Assembly: GCA_947487165.1 (NCBI GenBank)
Contig: CANKWX010000027.1
Span: 1 to 46,067 of the forward strand
DNA: 46,067 bases
DNA from: Burkholderiales bacterium
GTDB lineage: Bacteria > Pseudomonadota > Gammaproteobacteria > Burkholderiales > Burkholderiaceae_E
Direction: 5' to 3'
How positions within the stretch are numbered: position 1 is the first letter of the stretch; the number at the start of each line of letters is the position of its first letter. The notes under the pieces were generated by a model, which was not told the origin of the DNA, searched no databases, and saw only the letters and a program-made list of their open reading frames with translations. The position numbers and the translations under genes were made by a program. Below, one piece after another: positions 1 to 7,275 of this stretch.

Positions 1-2
1 CG

Positions 3-578
3 GACTGGCCGCGGCCGGCCATCGAACGCGAGGCACTCGAGACCACACACACGGTCATGGCCGCGAGCAGCACGCCCTGCGGAACGGTCTACGCCATTGG
101 CGACCAGGCCGGCGTCGAGCGCGAAACCGGGCTGCGTCAGGCCATCGCCACGCATGGACTGTGGTTCGGCGCCTTCCTGCCCTCGCAGGTCAGGCGCCTG
201 CCGGCCGAGCTCGAAGCGGCACGCCCCGACCTGGTGTATGTCGATGGCGCCGAGCGGCGCGACTTTGCCGCCAGCTATCCGGCGCAGGCGCTGGCGATCG
301 AGCGCTGGCTCGCGCGCGATTACACGCCCGGGGCGGTCGATGCGCTGCAGGGCCAGTGGTGGCAGCGGCGCCGCTCGCCGCAGGATGCCGCCGACTGCCC
401 GGTAGCGCGACGCTTCACCATTCCTGCCGGCGATCCGCCCTCTGCGACAGCAAGCTCATCGGCACCGCCACCCGACGCGGTGACTTCGCTGACAACTGTC
501 ATCGCGACTCCGATCCCGGGTCCGAGGCCCCCCGGCGCCGCGGACGCAGGCTCAGCCACAGCCACAAACCCGCGGTAA
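3..578 (+). CDS. 3' end of an unidentified gene (partial)
   Basis: The frame is open from the first bases of the window and ends at TAA 576-578, so this is the C-terminal part of a longer protein. The visible part has a compact soluble stretch (LRQAIATHGLWFGAFLP, then RPDLVYVDG) followed by a low-complexity Ser/Ala/Pro/Thr tail. The DLVYVDG and ERWLARDYTP phrases are reminiscent of the soluble C-terminal region of some membrane glycosyltransferases, but that is a weak impression and no function is assigned. The last 80 bases overlap the 3' end of the convergent SURF1 gene, which is long for a convergent pair and makes the exact C-terminus uncertain. Confidence 0.5.
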   Translation, partial: DWPRPAIEREALETTHTVMAASSTPCGTVYAIGDQAGVERETGLRQAIATHGLWFGAFLPSQVRRLPAELEAARPDLVYVDGAERRDFAASYPAQALAIERWLARDYTPGAVDALQGQWWQRRRSPQDAADCPVARRFTIPAGDPPSATASSSAPPPDAVTSLTTVIATPIPGPRPPGAADAGSATATNPR

Positions 579-1341
579 CCGCGGCGATCGCATACCACTG
601 CACTGCATAGCCGTGGTGGCGATCGACGCCGGACGCAGGTTGCACCCAGTCGCGAGCCAGTCCGTCGTCGAGCTCGACGGTCTGGCGGACCAGCACCGGC
701 TGCATCGGCAGGCCCGACCAGCGGGCATAGTCGGGCATCGACAGATGCTGCCAGATACGCGCGGAGGCGTCTTTGCCCGCCTCGTTGCCCCGATCGTTTC
801 CTGAAGCCCGGCCGGCGGCCGACGCGTCGGCTGCGCCGCCTTCGGGCCCGCTTGAACCCAGCACGATCGGCTGCGGCAGATCGACGATCGCCAGCCCTTC
901 GATACGCTGCACCCCGGTGGGCGTTCGCAGCGGCGGCAGGCGGGTACGTTCGGCAATATCGCGGGCGATCCAACCGCGCAGCACCAGCACATAGCGGACC
1001 GTGCCGTCGGCGGGCAGATCGGCCTCGATGCGCATCGGTGTGAGCACATGGAAACCCGCGACGCCCTGGCGGGTGCGATTGTCGAGAAACACGGTGTGCG
1101 GCTCATCGAAGCGGCCCTCGACCGAGACCCGCTGTCCGTCGGTCGCGGCCGCATCGAGCAGCGCGGTGCCGATCGGCAGGGGCGCACGGGCCAGCGCCTG
1201 GTCACGCTGCAACTGGAGCCGCGCCTTGTCGTCGGCCCGGCGTAATTGCCAATTGCCAAGCGACACCGTCAGCGCCACGACCGCCACCGCGGCCAGCGTG
1301 GGAATCACCGATGCGCGCATAAATGCCCGCGGCGTGTGCAT
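499..1341 (-). CDS. SURF1-family cytochrome oxidase assembly protein
   Basis: SURF1 proteins assist insertion of heme a into subunit I of cytochrome c oxidase in the inner membrane. This 280-residue protein has the family layout: an N-terminal membrane segment (VIPTLAAVAVVALTVSLGNW) ending in the WQLRRA signature, a periplasmic domain with VEGRF and LVLRGWI motifs, and a C-terminal membrane segment (AVQWYAIAAVTAGLWLWLSL). A Ser/Ala/Gly/Asp-rich insert of about 30 residues precedes the RIWQHLSMPDYARWSG stretch and looks unconserved. It reads in the same direction as the oxidase genes further right but is separated from them by the sugar cassette. It is divergent from the DUF2909 gene, with only 36 bases between starts. 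Confidence 0.93.
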   Translation of the reverse strand: MHTPRAFMRASVIPTLAAVAVVALTVSLGNWQLRRADDKARLQLQRDQALARAPLPIGTALLDAAATDGQRVSVEGRFDEPHTVFLDNRTRQGVAGFHVLTPMRIEADLPADGTVRYVLVLRGWIARDIAERTRLPPLRTPTGVQRIEGLAIVDLPQPIVLGSSGPEGGAADASAAGRASGNDRGNEAGKDASARIWQHLSMPDYARWSGLPMQPVLVRQTVELDDGLARDWVQPASGVDRHHGYAVQWYAIAAVTAGLWLWLSLRPRRRGASDPGSESR

Positions 1342-1377
1342 CCAGGCACGTCGGGTGCCCGTGCGATACTGGATTTC

Positions 1378-1590
1378 ATGAAGATCATCATCGTTATTGC
1401 CTTTGTGGCCATCATCGCCAGCCTGATGTCAGCGCTCTTTTTCATGATGCGCGACAAAGGCCAATCGCGAAACACTGTTCGCGCACTCACCGTCCGGGTG
1501 GCATTGTCGGCCTGCCTGTTCATTTTTTTGCTGGTGGCCAACCATTTCGGCTGGATCCAGAGTCAGGGCGTGCCGCTGGACGGCCCCTGA
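1378..1590 (+). CDS. DUF2909 twin-transmembrane protein
   Basis: This is a 70-residue inner-membrane protein with two hydrophobic segments (IIIVIAFVAIIASLMSALFF and VALSACLFIFLLVANHFGW) joined by a short basic loop (MRDKGQSRNTVRALTVRV). That pattern matches the DUF2909 'twin transmembrane' family commonly found beside cox genes in betaproteobacteria; its role is unknown. The start is ATG 1378, giving MKIIIV, directly at the first membrane segment. A longer in-frame start at 1246 would add an Arg/His-rich leader antisense to SURF1 and was rejected. The gene converges with the aminotransferase gene, with 37 bases between their ends. Confidence 0.85.
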   Translation: MKIIIVIAFVAIIASLMSALFFMMRDKGQSRNTVRALTVRVALSACLFIFLLVANHFGWIQSQGVPLDGP

Positions 1591-1627
1591 TCCGAGCACC
1601 CGACGTCGCGGGCGGCGTTGCGAGCGC

Positions 1628-2731
1628 TCAGCGCGTCAGTATCAGCCCGATCGCCTCGATCACCCGATCGGCTTCATCGAGCTTCAAATGCGGCCCGATC
1701 GGCAGGCTGAACACCTCGCGGTGCAGCCGCTCGCTGATCGGCAGCGACAGACTCGCCATCGATGCGAAGGCGCCCTGCCGATGCGGCGGCGTCGGGTAAT
1801 GGATCAGCGTACTGATACCGGCCTGGGCAAGCCGATCGCGCAAAGCATCGCGCTCGGGATGCCTTGCGACGAACAGATGCCAGACCGGCTCGGCCCACGG
1901 CAGGACCTGCGGCAATACCAGCCCCGAATCGGCCAGCCCGACTTGATAACGCGCGGCAATCAGCGATCGACGCGCATTCCACTCATCAAGATGGGCGAGC
2001 TTGACTGACAGGACTGCCGCCTGAATCGGATCGAGCCGTGAATTCACACCGGCCATCTCGTGCACATAACGCGTGCTCGAACCATAATTGCGCAATTGAC
2101 GCAGTCGATCGGCAAGTTGTGCGTCGTCGGTGGTGATGGCCCCGCCATCGCCGATCGCCCCGAGGTTTTTGCCGGGATAAAAGCTCCATGCCACCGCATC
2201 GCCATGGGCGCCGATTCGACGCCCCCGATAGCGCGCCCCATGAGCCTGCGCCGCATCCTCGATCACCCGCAGACCATGGCGACGAGCGATCGCCAGGATC
2301 GGCGCAAGGTCGGCCGGCTGGCCATATAGGTGAACCGGCATGATCGCCCGGGTGCGCGAGGTAATCGCTGCCTCGATGCGCGCTGCATCAAGGTTGAAGC
2401 TTGAGGCATCCGGCTCGACCGGCACCACCACCGCACCCACCTGGGCCACCGCAAGCCAGGTCGCTATGAAGGTGTTCGACGGCACGATCACCTCATCGCC
2501 CGCACCGACGTCGAGCGCAAGCAGCGCAAGGCGCAGGGCGTCCAGACCGTTGCCCACGCCGACAGCCTGCCTGGCCTCACAAAACGCGGCCCAGTCGGTC
2601 TCGAAGCGCTCGACCTCCTCGCCGCCGATATAGCAGCCCGACTGCAGTACCCGCGCAATCGCGGCGTCGATCTGCGGGCGCAATTCGACGCAGGCTGCCA
2701 GCACATCCAGGAAGGCGATCGGCTTGCTCAT
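1628..2731 (-). CDS. DegT/DnrJ/EryC1-family sugar aminotransferase (FdtB/QdtB type)
   Basis: This is a PLP-dependent aminotransferase acting on a nucleotide-linked keto-sugar, 367 residues from ATG 2731 (MSKPIAFLDV). Family marks are GNGLDALRLAL near the N-terminus, VIEDAAQAHGA (Asp and Gln contacting PLP), SFYPGKNLGAIGDGGAI with the PLP-binding lysine, and RLDPIQAAVL. Together with the FdtA-like enzyme encoded 34 bases upstream, the expected reaction is transamination at C3 of dTDP-3-keto-6-deoxyhexose to give a 3-amino-3,6-dideoxyhexose (Fuc3N or Qui3N). The sequence does not tell which. No N-acetyltransferase or RmlA/RmlB gene is in the window, so the pathway must be completed elsewhere. 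A start 70 codons further upstream is open but encodes a Cys/Arg-rich leader and is unlikely. Confidence 0.9.
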   Translation of the reverse strand: MSKPIAFLDVLAACVELRPQIDAAIARVLQSGCYIGGEEVERFETDWAAFCEARQAVGVGNGLDALRLALLALDVGAGDEVIVPSNTFIATWLAVAQVGAVVVPVEPDASSFNLDAARIEAAITSRTRAIMPVHLYGQPADLAPILAIARRHGLRVIEDAAQAHGARYRGRRIGAHGDAVAWSFYPGKNLGAIGDGGAITTDDAQLADRLRQLRNYGSSTRYVHEMAGVNSRLDPIQAAVLSVKLAHLDEWNARRSLIAARYQVGLADSGLVLPQVLPWAEPVWHLFVARHPERDALRDRLAQAGISTLIHYPTPPHRQGAFASMASLSLPISERLHREVFSLPIGPHLKLDEADRVIEAIGLILTR

Positions 2732-2765
2732 CGGCCTGCCCCTGGTGCACCGCTGAGCGCACCGA

Positions 2766-3188
2766 TCACTGCACTCGTGCTTGCGCACGTGCGTAGGCGA
2801 GGAACTGGTCGTAGTCGCGCAGATAATCCTGTTCGTCGTACAGCTCAGACGCGAGCACCACACACACCGCGCCACCCGAAAAGCCATTGAGTTCGCGCCA
2901 TATGACCGGCGCGATATACAGGCCACGATCGGGTCGATCAAGACGGATCAGGCGGCGCGCAAAGCCATCGTCGATGCAGATGTCGAAGCTGCCCGACATC
3001 GCGACCACCAGCTGCTGCAGACGCTTGTGGCCGTGCGCCGCCCGCACCTGTCCGGCCGGAATGTCGTAGAGGTAGTACACGCGCCGGATCTCGAAGGGAA
3101 TCTGGTGCGTCGACTCGACCACACTCAGACTGCCGCGTTCATCGGCAAAGCGTGGGATTTCAAACAGACGGCAATCCTGAATCGACAT
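2766..3188 (-). CDS. FdtA/QdtA-family dTDP-4-keto-6-deoxyglucose 3,4-ketoisomerase
   Basis: A 140-residue single-domain cupin of the WxcM/FdtA family, which moves the keto group of dTDP-4-keto-6-deoxyglucose from C4 to C3 before transamination. Visible marks are FADERGSLSVVE at the N-terminus, RRVYYLYDIPAG, and AAHGHKRLQQ, whose two histidines correspond to the catalytic pair described for this family. FdtA and QdtA differ in the C4 configuration of the product and cannot be separated here. The start is ATG 3188, preceded by a strong GGAGG ribosome-binding site at about 3195-3199. That start lies 29 bases inside the 3' end of the upstream glycosyltransferase gene, so translation is probably coupled. 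Confidence 0.88.
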   Translation of the reverse strand: MSIQDCRLFEIPRFADERGSLSVVESTHQIPFEIRRVYYLYDIPAGQVRAAHGHKRLQQLVVAMSGSFDICIDDGFARRLIRLDRPDRGLYIAPVIWRELNGFSGGAVCVVLASELYDEQDYLRDYDQFLAYARAQARVQ

Positions 3189-5259
3189 GGTTTCCTCCGA
3201 CCGAAGATGGCTCGCCTCTCGCCAGTGCCAGTGCACGGCGTCGAACCGGGTCAGCGGGATCGTCAGAAAACTTGCGAGCAAAAAACCGGCCTGTATCGCG
3301 CAGCGCATCGACGTCCTGCGCCTCGATCCGCCGGGGGTGGCCGTTCATGTCGAAGGGGCTGATGGTGTGATTCGAGGCGCCCACCCGATAGGGCGAGTTC
3401 GCCAGCAGGGTTGGGAAAAGCGTCTCATCGACCACGTGCAGGCGGCTGAAATAGCTGCGCACGGCAGGATCGCGCCCGATCTTGACCAGGTATTCACAGA
3501 CCGGCCGCCTCGCACCGAACCAGATGCTGCCGATCATCGGGCGCAGCGCCGAGCCGAAGGGATGCTCGGCGATCTGACCGTCGACCACCATGCGCGTGAA
3601 GGCCAGCGCTGTGCGCGGTGCGATCGAGTCGAACACCGACTGGTGGGCAAGGCCCCGCCGCAGGATCGACAGCGACATCATCTGCACCAGATCAGCCCGA
3701 TCGCCGAAGTACCAGGCGCGAGCCCGACGCATCATCCGGAAACGCAGCGTGCCATCGCGGATATAGGTCCGATAGCCGAAAGTCATCAGCACATCGTCAT
3801 CGGCGTCGACCGGCATCACATCGGCCTGGATGTCGCAGTTCGCGCCGGCGAGATGGGCGGCGAAATCGGCAATCGGGCGGATCGGCAGACAGGTCGGACT
3901 GAGCAGCTGGAAGTAGTCGAAATCGTGATGGTCGAGCGCGTACTCGAGCGTATGAAAAATCGCGTCGGCAAATCCCCAAGTACCCCAGCCGGTCTGCTTC
4001 GGATCGGGCACGAGCTGCACATGATCGCGCACGATCGAAAATTCTCGCCGTTTGGTGAAGTCATGATGGATCACGACCGGACAGGGGGCCAGTGCATCGA
4101 CCAGCTGACTGACCGTGGTGTCGGGCTGCTGCGAAGACATCAGCCCGAAGACGATGCGCAGTGCCTGAGGGGGCGGCGGTGGCGCGACCACCTGCAGTCG
4201 TAACGGTGTTGCCGGAGCAGGTCGCCCCAGGTGGGTTGTCAGGCCCGCTGGCGCGGGGTCGAGTACCCGCAGGCCGAGTGCGACAGGACCATGCAGCGTC
4301 GATGTCTGGCGGACCCGCTGAATCGCTCGCTGACGCATCGGCGACTCCGGATCGTCCGCAAATTTGCGCGCGAAAAATCGCCCGGTCGCCGCCATCCGAT
4401 CGAAGTCGCCCGGCTCGATCCAGCGCGGGCTGCCGGTCTCAGTGAAGGCATTGACCGCATGATTGGACGGCCCGATTGCAAAGCCTGAATTGCCCAGCAG
4501 CGTCGCAAACAGGGTTTCATCGACGATGGACAGACGACGTGCGAAACCGAGCATCGATTCGTCATGGCTGCGTCCGACCAGGTACTCGCAGACCTCTCGA
4601 CGCGCGCCGAAGAACACGCCCCCGATCATCGGCCTGACCCCTAAAGAAAAGGGATGAGGGCCGAGCGCGCCGTCTCTAGCCATGCGGGTGAGGGCCAGCC
4701 CGGTCCGCGCCGCCAGACTCAAGCGCGGCGCAGCGAGCCCGTCTTCTCGTTTGAGCACAGACAGCGCCCCGCGCTGGACCAGCTGCGACTGATTGTCGAA
4801 ATACCAGTGCCGCACTCGGCGAAGCAGGCGAAAGCGCTGCGAATTGCCGGGCGCGAACGTGCGGTAGCCGAAGGTCATCAGCAGATCATCATCGTCATCG
4901 AGGCGCAGCAGGTCGATATGCGCCTGCGCCGAGCTCGACTTGATGAATGCCTCAAACTCGGCCAGTGGCCGGATCGGCAGACAGGTCGGGCTCAGCAGCT
5001 GGAAATAGTCGAAGTCATAGCGCCGCAGTGCCTCGGCAAGGGTATGAAAAATCGCCTCGGAAAATCCCCAGGTTCCCCAGCCTGTACCGCGCGGATCGGC
5101 GATGGTGTGGGCGTTGGGCACCCGCACTGCGAAATCGGCACGCTTGCCGAAATCATGGTGGATCAGCACCGGATGGGGCGAGAGCAGCCCGGCAAGCTGC
5201 TCGACTACCGCCGGCGACTGGGTCGCCGACATCACCCCAAAGACATAACGCAAGGCCAT
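3160..5259 (-). CDS. Tandem two-domain GT14-like (core-2/I-branching) glycosyltransferase
   Basis: This 699-residue protein consists of two homologous halves. Copy 1 covers about residues 3-315 and copy 2 about 367-681, joined by a 50-residue linker ending in a proline run. Both copies carry the same blocks in the same order: IHHDF, TGWGTWGF, AIFHTL, FDYFQLLSPTCLPIRP, LMTFGYRT, RPMIG, FGARR.VCEYLV, VDETLF.TLL, SNH, and TGRFFARKF. This pattern fits the beta-1,6-N-acetylglucosaminyltransferase-like family (GT14). The acidic VDET motif is kept in both halves, so neither looks dead. No signal peptide or membrane segment is seen, so a cytoplasmic role in glycan assembly is inferred. The gene heads a unit with the ketoisomerase and aminotransferase genes, suggesting the sugars are used in one surface glycan. 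Donor and acceptor are unknown. Confidence 0.85.
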   Translation of the reverse strand: MALRYVFGVMSATQSPAVVEQLAGLLSPHPVLIHHDFGKRADFAVRVPNAHTIADPRGTGWGTWGFSEAIFHTLAEALRRYDFDYFQLLSPTCLPIRPLAEFEAFIKSSSAQAHIDLLRLDDDDDLLMTFGYRTFAPGNSQRFRLLRRVRHWYFDNQSQLVQRGALSVLKREDGLAAPRLSLAARTGLALTRMARDGALGPHPFSLGVRPMIGGVFFGARREVCEYLVGRSHDESMLGFARRLSIVDETLFATLLGNSGFAIGPSNHAVNAFTETGSPRWIEPGDFDRMAATGRFFARKFADDPESPMRQRAIQRVRQTSTLHGPVALGLRVLDPAPAGLTTHLGRPAPATPLRLQVVAPPPPPQALRIVFGLMSSQQPDTTVSQLVDALAPCPVVIHHDFTKRREFSIVRDHVQLVPDPKQTGWGTWGFADAIFHTLEYALDHHDFDYFQLLSPTCLPIRPIADFAAHLAGANCDIQADVMPVDADDDVLMTFGYRTYIRDGTLRFRMMRRARAWYFGDRADLVQMMSLSILRRGLAHQSVFDSIAPRTALAFTRMVVDGQIAEHPFGSALRPMIGSIWFGARRPVCEYLVKIGRDPAVRSYFSRLHVVDETLFPTLLANSPYRVGASNHTISPFDMNGHPRRIEAQDVDALRDTGRFFARKFSDDPADPVRRRALALARGEPSSVGGNHVDSGLPSV

Positions 5260-5267
5260 TGGCGCTT

Positions 5268-5297
5268 CCCGATAGACACTGGCTTGAGTCTATCGGG
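5268..5297 (-). promoter_or_regulatory. Stem-loop over the glycosyltransferase ribosome-binding site
   Basis: A perfect 10-base inverted repeat (CCCGATAGAC at 5268-5277 and its complement at 5288-5297) flanks a 10-base loop. On the coding strand the stem ends in GGG, which is part of the only Shine-Dalgarno-like stretch (GGGAAG) before ATG 5259. The stem could limit ribosome access. The repeat is seen directly; the regulatory role is inferred. Confidence 0.4.
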
Positions 5298-5336
5298 CGA
5301 TATTCGCGGCGAGGCGCGCGGCTTGCGAGAAGCGTG

Positions 5337-5366
5337 AAAAGGAGCCCGCCCGAGGGCGTGGCTCCT
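5337..5366 (-). terminator. Probable intrinsic terminator of the oxidase operon
   Basis: Read on the minus strand, AGGAGCC pairs with GGCTCCT and an inner CGCCC/GGGCG segment extends the stem; a short T run (5340-5337) follows. It lies 25-54 bases past the coxC stop and before the glycosyltransferase gene, so it would separate the two transcription units. The U tract is short, so efficiency is uncertain. Confidence 0.5.
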
Positions 5367-5390
5367 ACGAGGGCACGGTGACGCTGGCGA

Positions 5391-6257
5391 TCAGAGCCAG
5401 TAGACGATCACGTAGAGCAGCAGCCAGACGACGTCGACGAAGTGCCAGTACCAGGCAGCACCCTCGAAGGCGAAGTGGTGCTCGGGGGTGAAGTGGCCCT
5501 TGATAATGCGGATCAGCACGACGGTCAGCATGATCACGCCGATCGTGACGTGAAACCCGTGAAAGCCGGTCAGCAGGAAGAAGGTCGAACCGAAGATGCC
5601 CGACGTGAGCTTGAGGTTGAGCTCGCTGTAGGCATGGACATACTCCAGCACCTGCAGACCCAGGAAGATTGCTCCCAGGGCAAGCGTGGCAACCATCCAG
5701 AAGATCAGCGAACCGCGGCGATTGTCCTTGAGTGCATGGTGCGCAATCGTCAGGGTGATACCGGAGGCCAGCAGCAGCGCGGTATTGATCGTCGGGATCG
5801 GCCAGGGACCGACTTTGCCAAAACCCGAGATGGTCCCGGCCGGCCCGAGGTTGGGCCAGGCAGCGGTGAAATTGGGCCACAGGAACTGCTTGTGGTCGAG
5901 GTCGCCGAGCCAAGGCATGGAAATCGTGCGGGCATAGAACAGGGCGCCGAAGAAGGCCGCAAAAAACATCACCTCCGAGAAGATGAACCAGGCCATGCTC
6001 CACCGAAAGGAACTGTCGACCCGGCTGTTGTACTGACCTGCCTCCGACTCAGTTGCCACCGCGCCGAACCAGCCGGTCAGCATGTAAAAGAGCACACAAA
6101 ATCCGATCAGCAGCAGCCACGGACCCCAGGATTGATAGTTCACGGTACCGACCGCGCCGAAACCCGCGAACCCCATGGCAATCGAGCCCACCATTGGCCA
6201 CTTTGAGGGGGCCGGCACGTAATAGTAGGGTGCCGAGTCGTGCGCAGCAGCGCTCAT
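5391..6257 (-). CDS. ctaE: Cytochrome c oxidase subunit III
   Basis: Subunit III of the aa3-type heme-copper oxidase, 288 residues, an integral membrane protein. Seven hydrophobic segments can be followed, with family motifs FRWSMAWFIFSEVMFF, LASGITLTIAHHAL, FLGLQVLEY and GFHGFHVTIG, and the C-terminal FEGAAWYWHFVDVVW. Length and composition are normal. It is the last gene of the oxidase operon on the minus strand; a terminator-like hairpin follows 25 bases after its stop. The start MSAAAHDSAPYYYVP is typical of the betaproteobacterial protein. Confidence 0.97.
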   Translation of the reverse strand: MSAAAHDSAPYYYVPAPSKWPMVGSIAMGFAGFGAVGTVNYQSWGPWLLLIGFCVLFYMLTGWFGAVATESEAGQYNSRVDSSFRWSMAWFIFSEVMFFAAFFGALFYARTISMPWLGDLDHKQFLWPNFTAAWPNLGPAGTISGFGKVGPWPIPTINTALLLASGITLTIAHHALKDNRRGSLIFWMVATLALGAIFLGLQVLEYVHAYSELNLKLTSGIFGSTFFLLTGFHGFHVTIGVIMLTVVLIRIIKGHFTPEHHFAFEGAAWYWHFVDVVWLLLYVIVYWL

Positions 6258-6329
6258 GATCGAGTCTCCATCAGAATTTGTTGACGCTGCAGGCTGACAC
6301 TGCCGCAGCGGAATGGTGCGTGTGGCAGC

Positions 6330-6542
6330 TCATGCCACCACCAGTTTGACGATCAGCACCAGAGCAAGCACGAAAGCAGCCGCCAGCGCCACGCCGACGC
6401 CGATCACCATGACCGGGTTCAGGCTCGAGACATCGCGCTGATGCGCCGCCGAGCCGCGCACGCCGAAAAACGATGCGCCCACCGCTTTGACGGTCGAGAC
6501 CAGGCCGGCTTTCGGCAACTCGGGGGTGGCCTGATCGACCAT
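6330..6542 (-). CDS. DUF2970 membrane protein
   Basis: A 70-residue protein with a soluble N-terminal half containing the family stretch STVKAVGASFFGVRGSAAHQRD and one C-terminal membrane helix (VMVIGVGVALAAAFVLALVL). DUF2970 proteins occur in cox clusters of betaproteobacteria; their role is not established. Its ATG overlaps the ctaG stop by one base (TGATG), so translation is probably coupled. Confidence 0.85.
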   Translation of the reverse strand: MVDQATPELPKAGLVSTVKAVGASFFGVRGSAAHQRDVSSLNPVMVIGVGVALAAAFVLALVLIVKLVVA

Positions 6543-7135
6543 CAGATTTCCCGACCTGTGACTGGCAGCCGAGTCTGAGGCTGCATGCCCGTGCCTACCT
6601 CAAAGAAGGTATAGGACAAGGTGATGGTGCTCACATTGGCCGGCAGCCGGGGGTCAACCATGAAGACCACCGGAAACCGGCGGTTTTCATTGGGTCCAAG
6701 CGTCTGCTGGCGAAAGCAGAAGCACTCGAGCTTGCGGAAATGCTCAGCAGACACCGCCGGCGCGTAGCTGGGAATGGCCTGCCCCGACATCTCGCGGGCC
6801 TGACCGTTGATCAGCTCGTATTCGACCGTGACCAGTTCGCCGGGATGCACGTCGATCGAACGGCGTTCGGGCTTGAATTGCCATGCACCCTGGCGGTTGG
6901 CATCGAACTCGACCGTGATCGTCCGGCTGGTGTCGACCTGGGTATTCCGAGCGATCTCGGCGTTGCCCGACTCTTCGCGGGTCAGGAAATTGATGCCGGT
7001 GATCTCGCAGATCTTCTTGTAGATCGGGATCATCGCGAAGCCGAAACCAAACATCAGCGTAACCAGCACGCACAACTTGCCAAGCGTCGTCAGATTCAGA
7101 CGGGCGCGCTCAGGGGCGGGCGGCATCGGCGTCAT
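6542..7135 (-). CDS. ctaG: Cytochrome c oxidase assembly protein CtaG (Cox11)
   Basis: Copper chaperone that delivers copper to the CuB site of subunit I. The 197-residue protein has an N-terminal membrane anchor (LGKLCVLVTLMFGFGFAMIP, followed by IYKKICEITGIN), then a periplasmic immunoglobulin-like domain with the copper-binding ECFCF motif (Cys138 and Cys140) and the family sequences FFVE-like VVFMVDPRLP and ITLSYTFFEVG. ATG 7135 was chosen because it overlaps the stop of the upstream small gene as ATGA and begins MTPMPPAPERARLN; a longer frame upstream is antisense noise. Confidence 0.95.
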   Translation of the reverse strand: MTPMPPAPERARLNLTTLGKLCVLVTLMFGFGFAMIPIYKKICEITGINFLTREESGNAEIARNTQVDTSRTITVEFDANRQGAWQFKPERRSIDVHPGELVTVEYELINGQAREMSGQAIPSYAPAVSAEHFRKLECFCFRQQTLGPNENRRFPVVFMVDPRLPANVSTITLSYTFFEVGTGMQPQTRLPVTGREI

Positions 7136-7254
7136 CTGAAGAACACCCTGTTGGCGATCACGCCGATGAAGAAAATCGCGACGATCGACAGCAGCACCAG
7201 CGCAGTCCGCAGATTCGCGGGCTTGCTGGTGCCGGAGGGCGTGTGATCGGTCAT
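7132..7254 (-). CDS. Cytochrome oxidase small assembly protein (40 residues)
   Basis: A short gene between coxA and ctaG. It starts at ATG 7254 with MTDHTPSGTSKPANLRTALV, continues through a single hydrophobic helix (LLSIVAIFFIGVIANRVFF) and ends in Arg. Its TGA overlaps the ctaG start as ATGA, a strong sign that it is translated. Short single-span proteins at this position are annotated in betaproteobacterial cox operons as small assembly proteins. Its exact job is not known. Confidence 0.8.
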   Translation of the reverse strand: MTDHTPSGTSKPANLRTALVLLSIVAIFFIGVIANRVFFR

Positions 7255-7275
7255 GTCGTGACGTGCAGAGGCGAT

